A DNA stretch of 64,000 bases from Prosopocoilus inquinatus (lineage: Eukaryota > Arthropoda > Insecta > Coleoptera > Lucanidae), in assembly GCA_036172665.1 (NCBI GenBank), contig CM069877.1:15086501-15150500 (forward strand). The letters run 5' to 3'. Each line of letters begins with the position of its first letter. Positions within the stretch are counted from its first letter, which is position 1. The translations under genes were made by a program, and so were the position numbers. Under the pieces are notes generated by a model. It was not told where the DNA came from. It saw nothing but the letters and a program-made list of their open reading frames with translations, and made no database searches. This document shows positions 22,401 through 32,000 of this stretch, in pieces.

Positions 22401-24646
22401 CATGCACTATTTTCTCAAAAATAATTATTCAAAAACTATGGTCTCTTAAATTAGATTGGAATGATCCTATTCCAGACGATTTGAAAGCTACGTGGATACG
22501 ATTCAGAAATAATTTAACAAAATTAAATCAACTCAAATTAGATAGGCACGTCATTTGTAAAAATTCTACAGAAATCGAATTACATGGTTTCTGTGACGCG
22601 TCACAAAACGCATACGGTGCGTGTGTATACGTTCGCAGCATCGATCAAAAAGAAAAGATTTTAATTAATCTCTTATGCGGAAAGACAAAGGTTGCTCCAC
22701 TGAAATGTTTAACTATGCCAAGATTAGAATTGTGCAGTGCTTTGTTGTTAAGTCAATTAATTAACAAAGTACAAAAATCATTCACTATCGAATGCTCATA
22801 TCATCTATGGTCAGATTCTCAAATAATATTACACTGGATTAACTCTCCATCTCATTCATTACCAATTTTTGTAAGAAATCGCATTTCTAAAATTCAAGAA
22901 TTAACACAGATTAGTAATTGGAAGTACATAAACACAAAAGATAATCCTGCCGATCTTACATCACGAGGAATTTCTCCTGAAAATTTACTCAAGTCTCAAT
23001 TGTGGTGGAACGGCCCTTCATGGTTGTCTCTTCCAACTAATCATTGGCCATCATCCGCATTCTCAATTTCAATTAAATATTCTAAAAATAATGTTTGCTC
23101 AGCTACTGTTGAAAATAATTTTCAGATATTCGAAAGGTTTTCTAGTTTGAATAGGTTGAAAAGAACAATGGCATACATTTTACGATTCATCTTAAACATT
23201 AAGAAACAAAAATCTAAACGGCCGTACGGATATTTGACTATTGCAGAATTAGATCTCAGTATGAAACAATTAATAAAATTGTCACAACAAGACAGTTTTC
23301 CTCAAGAAATTAATTTATTACTAAATAATAAAAATTTAAAGCCAAAACACAATTTATTATCCCTTGCTCCGTTCATTGATACTGAAGGTTTATTAAGAGT
23401 CGGTGGTCGATTAAAAAACTCTTATTTAGATTTTGCTCAGAAACATCCTTTGATTTTATCGGGAAAACATCGTTTAGCAAAACTAATTTTTGAAAATACG
23501 CATATAACATTACTTCATGCAGGTCCACAATTGTTATTATTTACAGTAAGACAGCATTTTTGGGTTACATCTGGAATGAGTGTGGCTAAGTCAGTAGTGC
23601 GAGGTTGCATCAGATGTTTTAAATCTAAACCAAAATCTTTTGATCAAATAATGGCAAATTTGCCAAAAGAAAGAGTTACAGTTAATAATCCATTTTATAT
23701 CACGGGAATAGATTATGCAGGGCCTTTTAATATAAAAGATCGCAAAGGTCGAGGTTCAAAGACTATAAAGGGCTACATTTGTCTTTTCATCTGCTTTTCT
23801 ACTAAAGCTATGCATCTTGAACTTGTGACAGATTTATCAAGCGAAACATTCCTTGCTGCTTTGAGAAGATTTGCATCACGAAGAGGCAAACCAGCTCATT
23901 TATATTCAGATAATGCAACAAATTTTATCGGAGCAGCTAAGAAACTATCTGCCTTGCATGAATTTTTCTCAAACTCTAAAACAGAAATAACAAATTATTG
24001 TACAAATGAAAATATAACCTGGCATTTTATTCCCCCAAACTCGCCTCATTTCGGAGGGCTTTGGGAATCAAACATAAAAAACATAAAACATCATTTATCA
24101 AGAGTAATTAATGACACAAAATTAACATATGAAGAATTTTACACAATCTTAACACAGATAGAAGCAACTTTAAATTCTAGACCTTTATACCCTCTGTCAT
24201 CGGATGTTGATGATCTGCAGCCACTAACTCCAGCTCATTTCTTGATTGGCAAACCATTGACTGCTATTCCGGAACCGCAATTGCTGGACACACCAACAAA
24301 CAGGCTGTCGCGTTTCCAGTTACAGCAACAGTTGGTACAAAGTTTTTGGAAGCGGTGGTCACAAGAATATTTGTATCATCTGCAAGAAAGAAAGAAATGG
24401 AAGAGCAAAAATCCAGGGCTAAAGATTGGAAGTTTGGTAATAATCAAACAGGATAACTTACCTCCTTCCCAGTGGCTCCTTGGAAGAATAGTAGAGCTTC
24501 ATCCCGGTGACGACAACGTAGTTCGAGTTGCTACAGTCAAGACTCATAAAGGCAATTTCAAGCGAGCAGTAGCGAAGTTGTGTCCCCTTCCAGTACCTGA
24601 AAATGGCAGTAGTGACAGTGAAATTGTGCATGTTAAAAACAGTTAA
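19457..24646 (+). CDS. BEL/Pao Gag-Pol polyprotein, intact, 1729 aa
   Basis: A single frame with domains in family order. A Gag-like DUF1759 region spans about residues 140-285. Cys-rich zinc knuckles (CPVC, then CNNCLRSGH) lie at about 340-410. The aspartic protease has catalytic D467 in LLDCGSQSNF. Reverse transcriptase follows with D794 (SADIEKMYRQ) and YVDD at 870-873. RNase H carries D1047 in HGFCDAS. Integrase has HAGPQ and CIRC zinc residues and the catalytic triad D1419, D1485 and E1537 (51 residues between the last two). A C-terminal DUF5641-like part ends near 1710. The protease motif is DCG rather than DSG/DTG. The ATG at 19457 is the first in the frame, 300 nt after the LTR. No stops or frameshifts were seen. 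Confidence 0.95.
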   Translation: MQDVTSTEKLVRKRGTIKYKLTNFIKYLRTVQDAYASDQVLAEKTIIELQDRSSKFASLFEEFDETQSKIEYICDEDDLERQYLEREDFTEKHSSAITDAKFILKQVCTPVIQIQSDSITGISDSSKQNGISHNIKLPTIKLAKFNGAYDNWLEFKDTFESLINSNKSIDNVQKYHYLRASLEGDALKVIQSLEFSSENYIIAWELLCNRYNNIRLLINNHIKSLFELNSLTKESSRGIRDLIDTIFKHLRALQTLEQPTEHWDTLLIFLITSKLDKFTVREWEKVKTGNNFPTLFEFKSFLNSRADFLETLEINHNKNAKEHKQLHNNIKQVSLISSNVKCPVCNGAHLIYYCEKFLKLNLSDKLKTVKQLNLCNNCLRSGHTTKNCRSGFCKKCKAKHNTLLHPELLYTREPITSKTIHPNASTTISPQVSFTSHYPNQHVLLSTVSILVPDVFGNIHTAKALLDCGSQSNFLTSKFCKKLGLEEHSTNMTIGGINGVSSVIKKKCNIVIYSLNYEFSTNLCCFILPTITGNLPSFTINTSSWNIPANIQLADPQFTEPSEIDVLIGAGIFWNILHHQRIQLGKNMPVLQNTEFGWIISGTISESISKIHCNFSKTHSNLDSELQKFWEIEEINNEHSMSSDDVYCEKHFLETFSRNEEGRFIVRIPLKHSASNLGNSKPLSIKRQQQLERKFSYDSNLKFQYSQFIKEYIDLNHMSQVNLIPSNTAYFLPHHGVFRQESLTTKLRVVFDGSANSDSGWSVNDLQFTGPPIQNEIFSILIKFRQHPFAVSADIEKMYRQVVIHPDDRHLQNIVWRFSSDDPISIYTLNTVTYGTRSAPYLAIRCLKQLAHEYQTKSSFASSIIKNDFYVDDLITGFDSETVAINVCKEIASILNSACFPLRKWNSNSQLFLQEFQNENEPVSVLNLGDNEFSKTLGIKWYSKSDTLGFQIKNFENSLSINKRSILSDVARIFDPLGLLSPCTIFSKIIIQKLWSLKLDWNDPIPDDLKATWIRFRNNLTKLNQLKLDRHVICKNSTEIELHGFCDASQNAYGACVYVRSIDQKEKILINLLCGKTKVAPLKCLTMPRLELCSALLLSQLINKVQKSFTIECSYHLWSDSQIILHWINSPSHSLPIFVRNRISKIQELTQISNWKYINTKDNPADLTSRGISPENLLKSQLWWNGPSWLSLPTNHWPSSAFSISIKYSKNNVCSATVENNFQIFERFSSLNRLKRTMAYILRFILNIKKQKSKRPYGYLTIAELDLSMKQLIKLSQQDSFPQEINLLLNNKNLKPKHNLLSLAPFIDTEGLLRVGGRLKNSYLDFAQKHPLILSGKHRLAKLIFENTHITLLHAGPQLLLFTVRQHFWVTSGMSVAKSVVRGCIRCFKSKPKSFDQIMANLPKERVTVNNPFYITGIDYAGPFNIKDRKGRGSKTIKGYICLFICFSTKAMHLELVTDLSSETFLAALRRFASRRGKPAHLYSDNATNFIGAAKKLSALHEFFSNSKTEITNYCTNENITWHFIPPNSPHFGGLWESNIKNIKHHLSRVINDTKLTYEEFYTILTQIEATLNSRPLYPLSSDVDDLQPLTPAHFLIGKPLTAIPEPQLLDTPTNRLSRFQLQQQLVQSFWKRWSQEYLYHLQERKKWKSKNPGLKIGSLVIIKQDNLPPSQWLLGRIVELHPGDDNVVRVATVKTHKGNFKRAVAKLCPLPVPENGSSDSEIVHVKNS

Positions 24647-24733
24647 AATAATTCATTTTCATTATTACAATCAGTTCATACTTACCTGCAATTTATGAAT
24701 ATTTGAACACTTTCTTAAAAAAAAAAAATGTTC

Positions 24734-24747
24734 AAGGCGGGGAGCTA
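24734..24747 (+). promoter_or_regulatory. Polypurine tract of BEL/Pao A
   Basis: AAGGCGGGGAGCTA lies immediately before the 3' LTR, the expected site for plus-strand priming. Copy B has a G-rich tract at the equivalent place. Confidence 0.7.
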
Positions 24748-24915
24748 TGTTAACACGATTTTTACGTTCATTTTAATGAATCACATACACTTGTAAAAAA
24801 AAAAAAACAATTGCAATATAAATAAAAAACTTTCATATAAAAAAAGGTAATTGTACCAGCGAAATTTTTCTGCAAACAAACACAAAGAAATACAGTCCAC
24901 TATATCGAATCAACA
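24748..24915 (+). repeat. 3' LTR of BEL/Pao A (168 bp)
   Basis: Same length as the 5' LTR; no difference was found by reading the two side by side. Followed by the CATCC duplication. Confidence 0.95.
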
Positions 24916-25699
24916 CATCCATTAAAAATTGGTGTTTGGCTAGCAGTGTCAAGAAGGCGTATCATCGGACCAATATTTCTTAACGACTCAGTAACTGCTG
25001 AAAGATACCGAAATGAGTTATTAGAACCTTTCATTAATCAAATACATGATAATGAACTTACAGAAGGTTTTTTTTTCAGCAAGACAATGCTAATGCCCAT
25101 ACAGCTCATCAAACAATGACTTTCGTGCAGCAGTTTTTCGATAATCGGATTGTGAATTTTCCTGCAAGGTTTCCAGATCTCACAATTATGGATTACTTCA
25201 TTTATCCGCACATGAAAAACACAGTTTTTAGAACTACGCGTCACACAATCGAAGAACTTCGTGCGGGCATTACAGATGTGTGTGCTAACATAACCCCCGA
25301 ACACTTAGCAAACGGGTTTGAAAACATGAAACGCAGAGTACGCTTATGTATTCAAGCTGAAGGAGAGCACTTTGAGCATCTACTTTAAACTTTAATGTTG
25401 TGTTTTTATTTGATGTTACGATCAGTACTGACAGTTAATGACAACTGTTTTCTCTAGAATTGTGTCGCCAACTTCATAGAAAAATCGCAGCTTACTTTAA
25501 TGAGGAATTCAATTAAAGGCACGGTATATAAATTAAATTGCATTAAATTATCCAAATCGCAAGGTAAGATTCAGATGGTCATTAAATGCCTCTGCTTTTA
25601 AATCTACACCTTGATTTCAACTGAAGTTTTCACCTTATAAAATTGCCTACTCTAAAATAACTAATTAATATAAACAAAAAAAATAAATAACAAATATCA

Positions 25700-28086
25700 A
25701 TTCCTATTTGAGCACCCACCATCCGGTATGCCGTCGTAATGATACAAAGGTAAGTAAAATAAATAAAATTTTAAAGAAGCTATTATTTATTACAAAGTAA
25801 ATTAATGTTTAGCATCAATTTGTCTACATTGTGTAACGAAAAGTTTTTCTAAATATTTTGCTTTGAATGCCTTAGCAGAAGTAGAAGAATATTCATACAA
25901 TTTCTTATAAGATTTGTATATATGAAATGAGAATGATCGCTGGAAAAGAGAGGTCCTAAATTTTGGAGACAAAATGAAAGTTTTATATCTAGTTGACGAA
26001 TTGTGAACTTCACATCTGAACTTAATCTTGCTATGCAAATAAATAGGTTCACAGGATTTTAAAATATTATGATACAAACACAAAGTCTGCAGTTGTCAGC
26101 GGATTCTTCACTGTCAACCATCCAATATGTTTTAATTTATGTGAAATTCTTTCGTATTTCCGAATGCCAAAAACACTGTAAACAAGCGTTTTCGATTTTT
26201 TGTATACGTTCTGCCGTGAACCTATCTACGGATGCACTGGCACGCAATAGTTAAATTGTGAAAGCACAAATGTTTCACATAATTGCTTCTTAGTTCCAAC
26301 AGAAAAATGAGATCTGTAAGAATAAAGTTTCTTTAAGTGAACATAGACATTTTTTATGTATTTACTTATTTGGAACTTATAACGGAAATTATTGTCTATT
26401 AACACACCTAAATTTTAATTTTCATTAATTTTTACATTAATTAATTTAGCTATGTTAGCTAAATTAGCACAGACAGACTTATTTCCAAATACTAGTACCT
26501 GAGATTTTTCGGGATTGATTTTTAAAGAATGCTGTAAGGATAATTTGAATAGGGCTTGTAGATCAGAGTTAATTTGGAAAACAGCAATTTGTAAGTCCTG
26601 TGTCTTAAGGGAATGGTATAATTGCAATATAATATAATATAATATAATATAATGTGCATTTTACAATAATGATCATGATTAATGAAAGTAGATGTGAATA
26701 TAGAAAACAGTAGAGGACCTAAAACCGAACCTTATGGTACACTATGTGTTAGTGAAAGATTACGCGATTTTATGTTATTAATGACAACACACTGACTTCG
26801 ATTTCATATGTAACTGTGTAATAATAAGTGCGTCTTGGGATCCAGACCAATGAATTAAAGAACTGAAGTTAAAATATTATGATCCACAGTATCAAATGCT
26901 TTACTGTAATCGAGTAGAGTTAGAATAGTAATATCGCCTTTATCACGAGCTGTAAGAATATCATCAGTAACTCTTAGCAACGCAGTCGTGCAACTATGGC
27001 CTGATCTGAATCCTGATTGAAATAACGGAAGGATGTTAGTCTTAGTTACATAATTGTTTAATTGTTCATAGATTAATTTTTCAAAAATTGAACTGGTAGA
27101 ACACTTATCGGTCGAAGATCTTTACAATCAACAGGCTGATTTACTTTTGGCAAAGGTTTAACATGTGCAAGTTTCCAACAAAAAGGTGTAACACTATCAG
27201 TAATGCACGAGTTAATAATATGTGTTAAAAGTGGAAGTATAATGGGGGAACATAATTTAAGCATTGCAATATTTATTTCATCACACCCAATCGCAGATAA
27301 TCTGATACCATTTATAACTTTCAATACTTCCTAATTGTCTACTACGCGAAATTCAAAATTATTATTATTTAGTCTTTCGGGGTATAAGTTATGATCAACA
27401 ACAGGAACATGTTCAACAAAATCAGACACACTACTAACTAAATATTCATTTATAGCATTTACATTTGCTAAGGGAGCAGGCACTTATTTAATTTTAGAAT
27501 TACCTAATTGAAAGTAATTTATACTATTCCAAAATTGTTTATTACTTTTTTTTTTAATGTTGAAATGTAGTTGAGATAGGCTTTTTTTCTTTTTTGAACA
27601 TTAATGTTGTAAGATTTCTTAATGACTTGTAATAATTCCAGTGACTAGTCAATTTTGTTCGTCTAAATCTTGCTTTAGCCTGATTTCTTAAATTCATCAG
27701 TAGTTTTAAATTGTCTGTTAACCATGGTAAAAATGTTTTATTAAATCTAAATTCCTTGATGGGGGCATGCTTATCACACAATGTTTCTAAATTACTCTAA
27801 AGGAAATGTAATTTACCGTTCATATCAACAATGTAAAATATTATTTGAAAGGGAACGCATCGTAAATCTGAATAGAATTCATCTAAATTAATTCGTTTGG
27901 AGTTCCTGTAATATTTAGGAGAACATTGTTCCTGAGAGGAAATAACACTGATGTCACAAATAACTAAGTCGTGATCAGAGAAAGGGCATCCTATAACATT
28001 GGAATTAAGTACTGTTTCCTTGTCAAATGAAATAACTAAATCAAGCAAAGAGGTTGTTGTACCCGTAACTTTTGTAGGGCTCTTCC
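25700..28086 (-). mobile_element. Non-LTR retrotransposon, 5'-truncated (LINE-4)
   Basis: Minus-strand fragments lie in the expected order. The end of the endonuclease (LLDLVISFDKE, CPFSDHDLVICD) is near 27950-28060. The linker (APIKEF, LPWLTDNLK) is near 27600-27780. RT segments (DEINIAMLK, LRPISVLPVQF, DYSKAFDTVDHNIL) span 26880-27330. The thumb (SLKINPEKSQVLVFGNK) is near 26450-26570 and a C-terminal tail ends at about 25805. Multiple stops and frameshifts make it a pseudogene. Its upstream edge coincides with the BEL/Pao B insertion, and reading beyond that insertion gives a stop almost at once, so the element was probably already truncated there. Confidence 0.82.
26624..26652. repeat. 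(TATAA)n microsatellite within LINE-4
   Basis: About six pentamer units, ATAATATAATATAATATAAT in part, interrupt the LINE reverse transcriptase region. Confidence 0.9.
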
Positions 28087-28996
28087 TGTTTTGTGTTGTC
28101 GTAACTCTTCTTGGACCGGGCTGGTTTCTTAGCGGAATGCTAACGGTCCACCGTTACTTGTAGCGAAAAAATGAAACACTCACGTCACAGTTCACTAAAA
28201 CTATTTATTTAATAGTAATGATACAATTACTTAAAACTACCGTAAAAAGAACACGAAACCGACACGAGTTGTTTGCGATATGTTACTTGTAACTGTTGAT
28301 TATTACAATGTTGCTGATGTTACTGAGCCATAGTTATGGCCACTGAATGATGAGTTAAAATAAGTACTTTATTGCTTTTCGTCCGATAACTTTAAAGGAA
28401 AAATGCCTGGTTAAGATAGTGGGGTGGATACTAGGGGGAAGAAAATTCATTGGGCTCAAATGGGGGTGTAAAATTCTGATTGGTTATGAGCAATTAGGTA
28501 GGCAGGGTTTGATGGACATTGGATGATAATCATCTAGGTCCAGAGAAACTTTAATGCATTGCAGTTTTGAGAAAGAGAAAATTGACGTTTCGCGAGAAGG
28601 GGCTTAGGATTCAAAAGGGGATTAAAACCTACAATTACTCCGGCGACAGAAACGATTATGTCTGCGGGAGACTTGTGAACCTTGCATTGATAACCATAAA
28701 ATGTAAGAGATTTCCTAGCCGGGAACAATGAATCAAGTCGGTACAAGCAAATAGGTAAACACATTAATAAAATTAGAAAGGGCCCGCATTTAAAATAATT
28801 TACATATACAAAGTAAGGGATAATTGCACAGTGAAACCTAAGCAGGCTTCTGAGAAAGGTTGAGTTGAGGATTTTCCTAGCATTAGTTTCTGAACGCAAA
28901 TATCTACAATAAGAATAAATGATGTGATTTAAAATTATGAACTTATCCTAAACTAAAATGTATGTAAAATAAGCGTTTGTGACTACGTAACAAACA
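28087..28996 (-). repeat. 3' LTR of BEL/Pao B (910 bp)
   Basis: Begins TGTTTTGTGTTGTCG on the plus strand and ends ACGTAACAAACA. A purine-rich tract (minus strand AAGGGGGCGCCA, 28997-29008) adjoins it inside the element. Both LTRs carry the same 121-codon minus-strand ORF, which has no recognised motif and is probably incidental. Confidence 0.93.
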
Positions 28997-29029
28997 TGGC
29001 GCCCCCTTGAAAGGATCCGCTTTCAACAC

Positions 29030-32000
29030 CTAATGTTCTGTTGTCAAGTCCACAGGTAGAACACACAGCCTGTTAATTGCTCGCTTTAGGCTGTCTTGGA
29101 GGTCTTCACGGTGGCGACTCGAACGATGCCGTCCTCACCAGGATGCAGTTGCTCTATGCGTCCTGTTACCCACATGAACGGAGGAACGTTGTCTTCCCTT
29201 ATGATCACCAACTGTCCTGGTTGAAGCTTGAATTCCTGTTGTCCCTTCCATTTTGTCCTTTGCTGAAGTTGGCAGAGGTATTCTCGCGACCACCTCTTCC
29301 AGAAATGTTGTTTCATCTGCTCTAAGTGCTACCAGCGTGACAAACGGTTAAGTTTCAAACATGGAAGGTCAGGTTCTACAGTAGCTGTTACAGAGTCCCC
29401 AATTAGGAAATGGCCAGAGCAAAGGGAGGACATATCATTTGGATCATTGGATAAAGACGTAATGGGTCTGGAATTTAGAATAGCTTCAATCTGTGTTAAA
29501 AGAGTGTAAAACTCTTCGAAGGTTAACTTGGTATTACCAATTATTCTTTTAATATGGTGTTTTGCTGATTTTACCGCAGCTTCCCACAACCCACCAAAAT
29601 GCGGAGCTCTTGGAGGTATGAAATGCCAATTGACATTGTCTGCTCCTAAGGTGTTGGCAATTTTATGTTGGCTTTCTGCCTTGAAGAGATCACTGAGTGC
29701 CTTAAGCTCACGATTTGCTCCCACAAAATTCGTTCCGTTGTCGGAATATAAATTGGAGACCTTTCCACGGCGTGACATAAATCTTTTTAAGGCGCTGATG
29801 AACGCGTCAGTTGAAAGATTGCTGACGAGCTCGATGTGTATTGCCTTGGTTGCAAAACACACGAATATTGCTGCGTAGGCCTTTGTTGTACGGAAACGTC
29901 GTCCAGTTCCATCTTTGACCTGGAACGGTCCACAATAGTCTACTCCTGAGTTAATAAAGGCTCTCGTTGGTGTTACTCGCGCAGCGGGCAGATCACCCAT
30001 TTGCTGTTGCATAACAGGTGCGCTGGCCTTAGCGCAAGTTACGCATTTGTGGATGATTTCTCGTGTTAAGCTTCTACCTGATAATGGCCAATATTTTGAT
30101 CGGACTGCTGCAAGAGTTCCTTGCACTCCAGCATGTAGTTGTTTAAGATGTTCTGATCTCACTAGCAATTTTGAGAAGGTGTGATTAGACGGTATTACGA
30201 TGGGATGTTTTCTCTCGTAAGAGAGTTCTGAGTGTTTTAGGCGACCTCCTACTCTTATTATACCGTCAGCATCCAAAAAAGGATTTAAACATAGCAGTCT
30301 GCTTTTACAGTGAACCTTGCCATGGAGTTGAAGATCATTCAGTTCTCTGGAAAATGTGTTGCGCTGTACTTCCTTGATGAGTGTGTTAGTAGCCTGTTTG
30401 AGCTCTATGGGTGTAAGCACGCCATGTGAGGGGGTAGTTTTGGATCCTTTAATTTTGATCAGGAGATTGTGCGCAAAGCGCTGACAATATGCTGTTACTC
30501 TCACGAGTTTGTCAAGGTGTGAGAATTTGTCCATGAGTTGTGACGTAGTGTCGTTTGTTGATAATAAAATCACGACGTGTTGACGATATTCCGGCAGCTC
30601 TTGAATTCTCTGTTGAGTTGAATGTTTCCTTGGCCAAGACTCGTGAGATAATGAGAGCCATTCTGGTCCATGCCACCACAGGTTGTTATTTAATAATTGA
30701 GACGGTAACACCCCTCTCGAAATTATATCGGCTGGATTTTCGGCGCCACTGACGTGATTCCAATTGTTTGGTTGCGTTAAGATTTGAATTTCGCTTACTC
30801 TGTTCGCGACGAAACTTTTCCAGTTTCGTGCGGAGGAACTGATCCAATCCAATACTACTGTCGAATCTGTCCACAAATGAACTCTTTTCTTCTCGAAGTT
30901 GCGAAGTGCACCTGTCACCTTGTTTGTTAATTGCGCTAACAAAAGTGCACCACACAATTCTAATTTGGGTAACGATGTACATTTGATAGGTGCAACTCGT
31001 GATTTTGCGCACAGTAAATTTGAACACGTAACACCCTGTGAATTAGTCGTTCGTATGTAAATGCAGGCACCATAGGCTCGTTCACTGGCGTCACAGAAAC
31101 CGCATATTTCCAAAATGCTCGCATCGTCTTGAATTGTAGCTAGTCGTGATATTCGTATTTGATTCAACAAAATCATTTCGTTTTCCCGATTTGACCACGA
31201 AGTTTATATTTCCGCAGGGACCGATTCATCGCAATCAATTTTTAATGACCAGAGTTCCTGCATTATTATCTTAGCCTTGATAATGACGGGGCCCACAAGA
31301 CCTAGCGGATCAAATATTTGCGCTATTTTTGATAAAATGTTTCTTTTGGTTATTTTTGGTTTGTTAGACTTCAGCGCCACAGAATATTGAAGAGTGTCTA
31401 GTTGGGAATTCCATTGCAGTCCTAAAGTTCGAAGGTTTTCTTCTTCGTTCAGATTTAGTATTGTCGATTCCTTTGCTGATTCCGGCAACTCTTCTAATAG
31501 TGGCAAGTGATTTGAGGACCATTTTCGGAGTTCAAAACCGCCTTCCGGAAGTAGTGATGTGATTTCTTTGATTATAGTTTTTACTTCCTGAATGGAGTTA
31601 GCACCGGTTAGCAAGTCGTCGACGTAGAAATCCCGTAGAGTTACAGCTGCACCCGTAGGGTAGCGAGTTTTTGCTTCACATGCTAATTGCTGGAGGGACT
31701 TGATCGCTAAATAAGAAGCAGCGGCTGTTCCGTAAGTGACCGTTTGAAGTTCATACGTTTGGACTTCATCATTTGAATTAAACCTCCACTATATCCTTTG
31801 TAGTCGAGTTTCATATTCGTCTACTAATATTTGTCTATACATTTTGCATATGTCGGCTGTTATGACATATCTGTAGTTGCGGAATCGTATGATTATGGAG
31901 AATAGGTCGTCTTGTATGGTCGGCCCTACTAGCATTGCGTCATTTAATGATAGTCCGCTAGAAGTTTTACAGGAACCGTCGAATACTACCCGTAATTTTG

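Larger units (their letters stand above)
18990..24915 (+). mobile_element. BEL/Pao LTR retrotransposon, complete copy A
   Basis: 5926 bp, with 168-bp LTRs at both ends, TG...CA termini and a 5-bp duplication CATCC (18985-18989 and 24916-24920). The two LTRs look identical on direct comparison. A tRNA-Tyr type primer site follows the 5' LTR and a purine tract precedes the 3' LTR. One uninterrupted Gag-Pol frame fills the interior. The insert sits within a degraded mariner-type transposon, so it is the younger of the two. All parts needed for autonomous movement appear present; activity is not shown by sequence alone. Confidence 0.95.
18416..25388 (+). pseudogene. mariner-like transposase, interrupted and frameshifted
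   Basis: Begins MLELKQKIFIVESYF at 18416, with a frameshift near 18555. A helix-turn-helix-like part continues through KRTAACIEDVRDRM to about 18845. The catalytic region reads SDEA-stop-FHLSGYLNKQN around 18880-18920, so the first-Asp motif is present but followed by a stop. BEL-A then interrupts at 18990-24915. Beyond it come LKIGVWLAVSRRR, FQQDNANAHTAHQT (second Asp) and FPDLTIMDYF (third acidic residue, an Asp about 35 residues on), ending at 25388. A further frameshift lies in a T-run near 25070. The DDD-type triad suggests mariner rather than Tc1. No active protein is possible. Confidence 0.85.
18274..25524 (+). mobile_element. mariner-type transposon split by a BEL/Pao element
   Basis: The termini CCGTGCCTTTAATTGAATTC continue identically for about 32 bp on both ends in inverted orientation, with a further partial match. 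TA flanks both sides (18272-18273 and 25525-25526). Removing the BEL/Pao insert and one 5-bp duplication leaves about 1.32 kb, the usual size of a mariner/Tc1 element. The transposase reading is on the plus strand on both sides of the insert. The terminal repeats are much better preserved than the coding region. Confidence 0.9.

Noticed and set aside
28534..28899. 121-codon ORF repeated at 34791-35156
   Set aside because: Both copies lie in the two LTRs of BEL/Pao B, so the conservation reflects LTR identity. No known motif.
28997..29010. TGGCGCCCCC next to an LTR, looking like a primer binding site
   Set aside because: The element is on the minus strand, so this is the 3' LTR side and the sequence is the purine tract in reverse. 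The true primer site is at 34327-34342.
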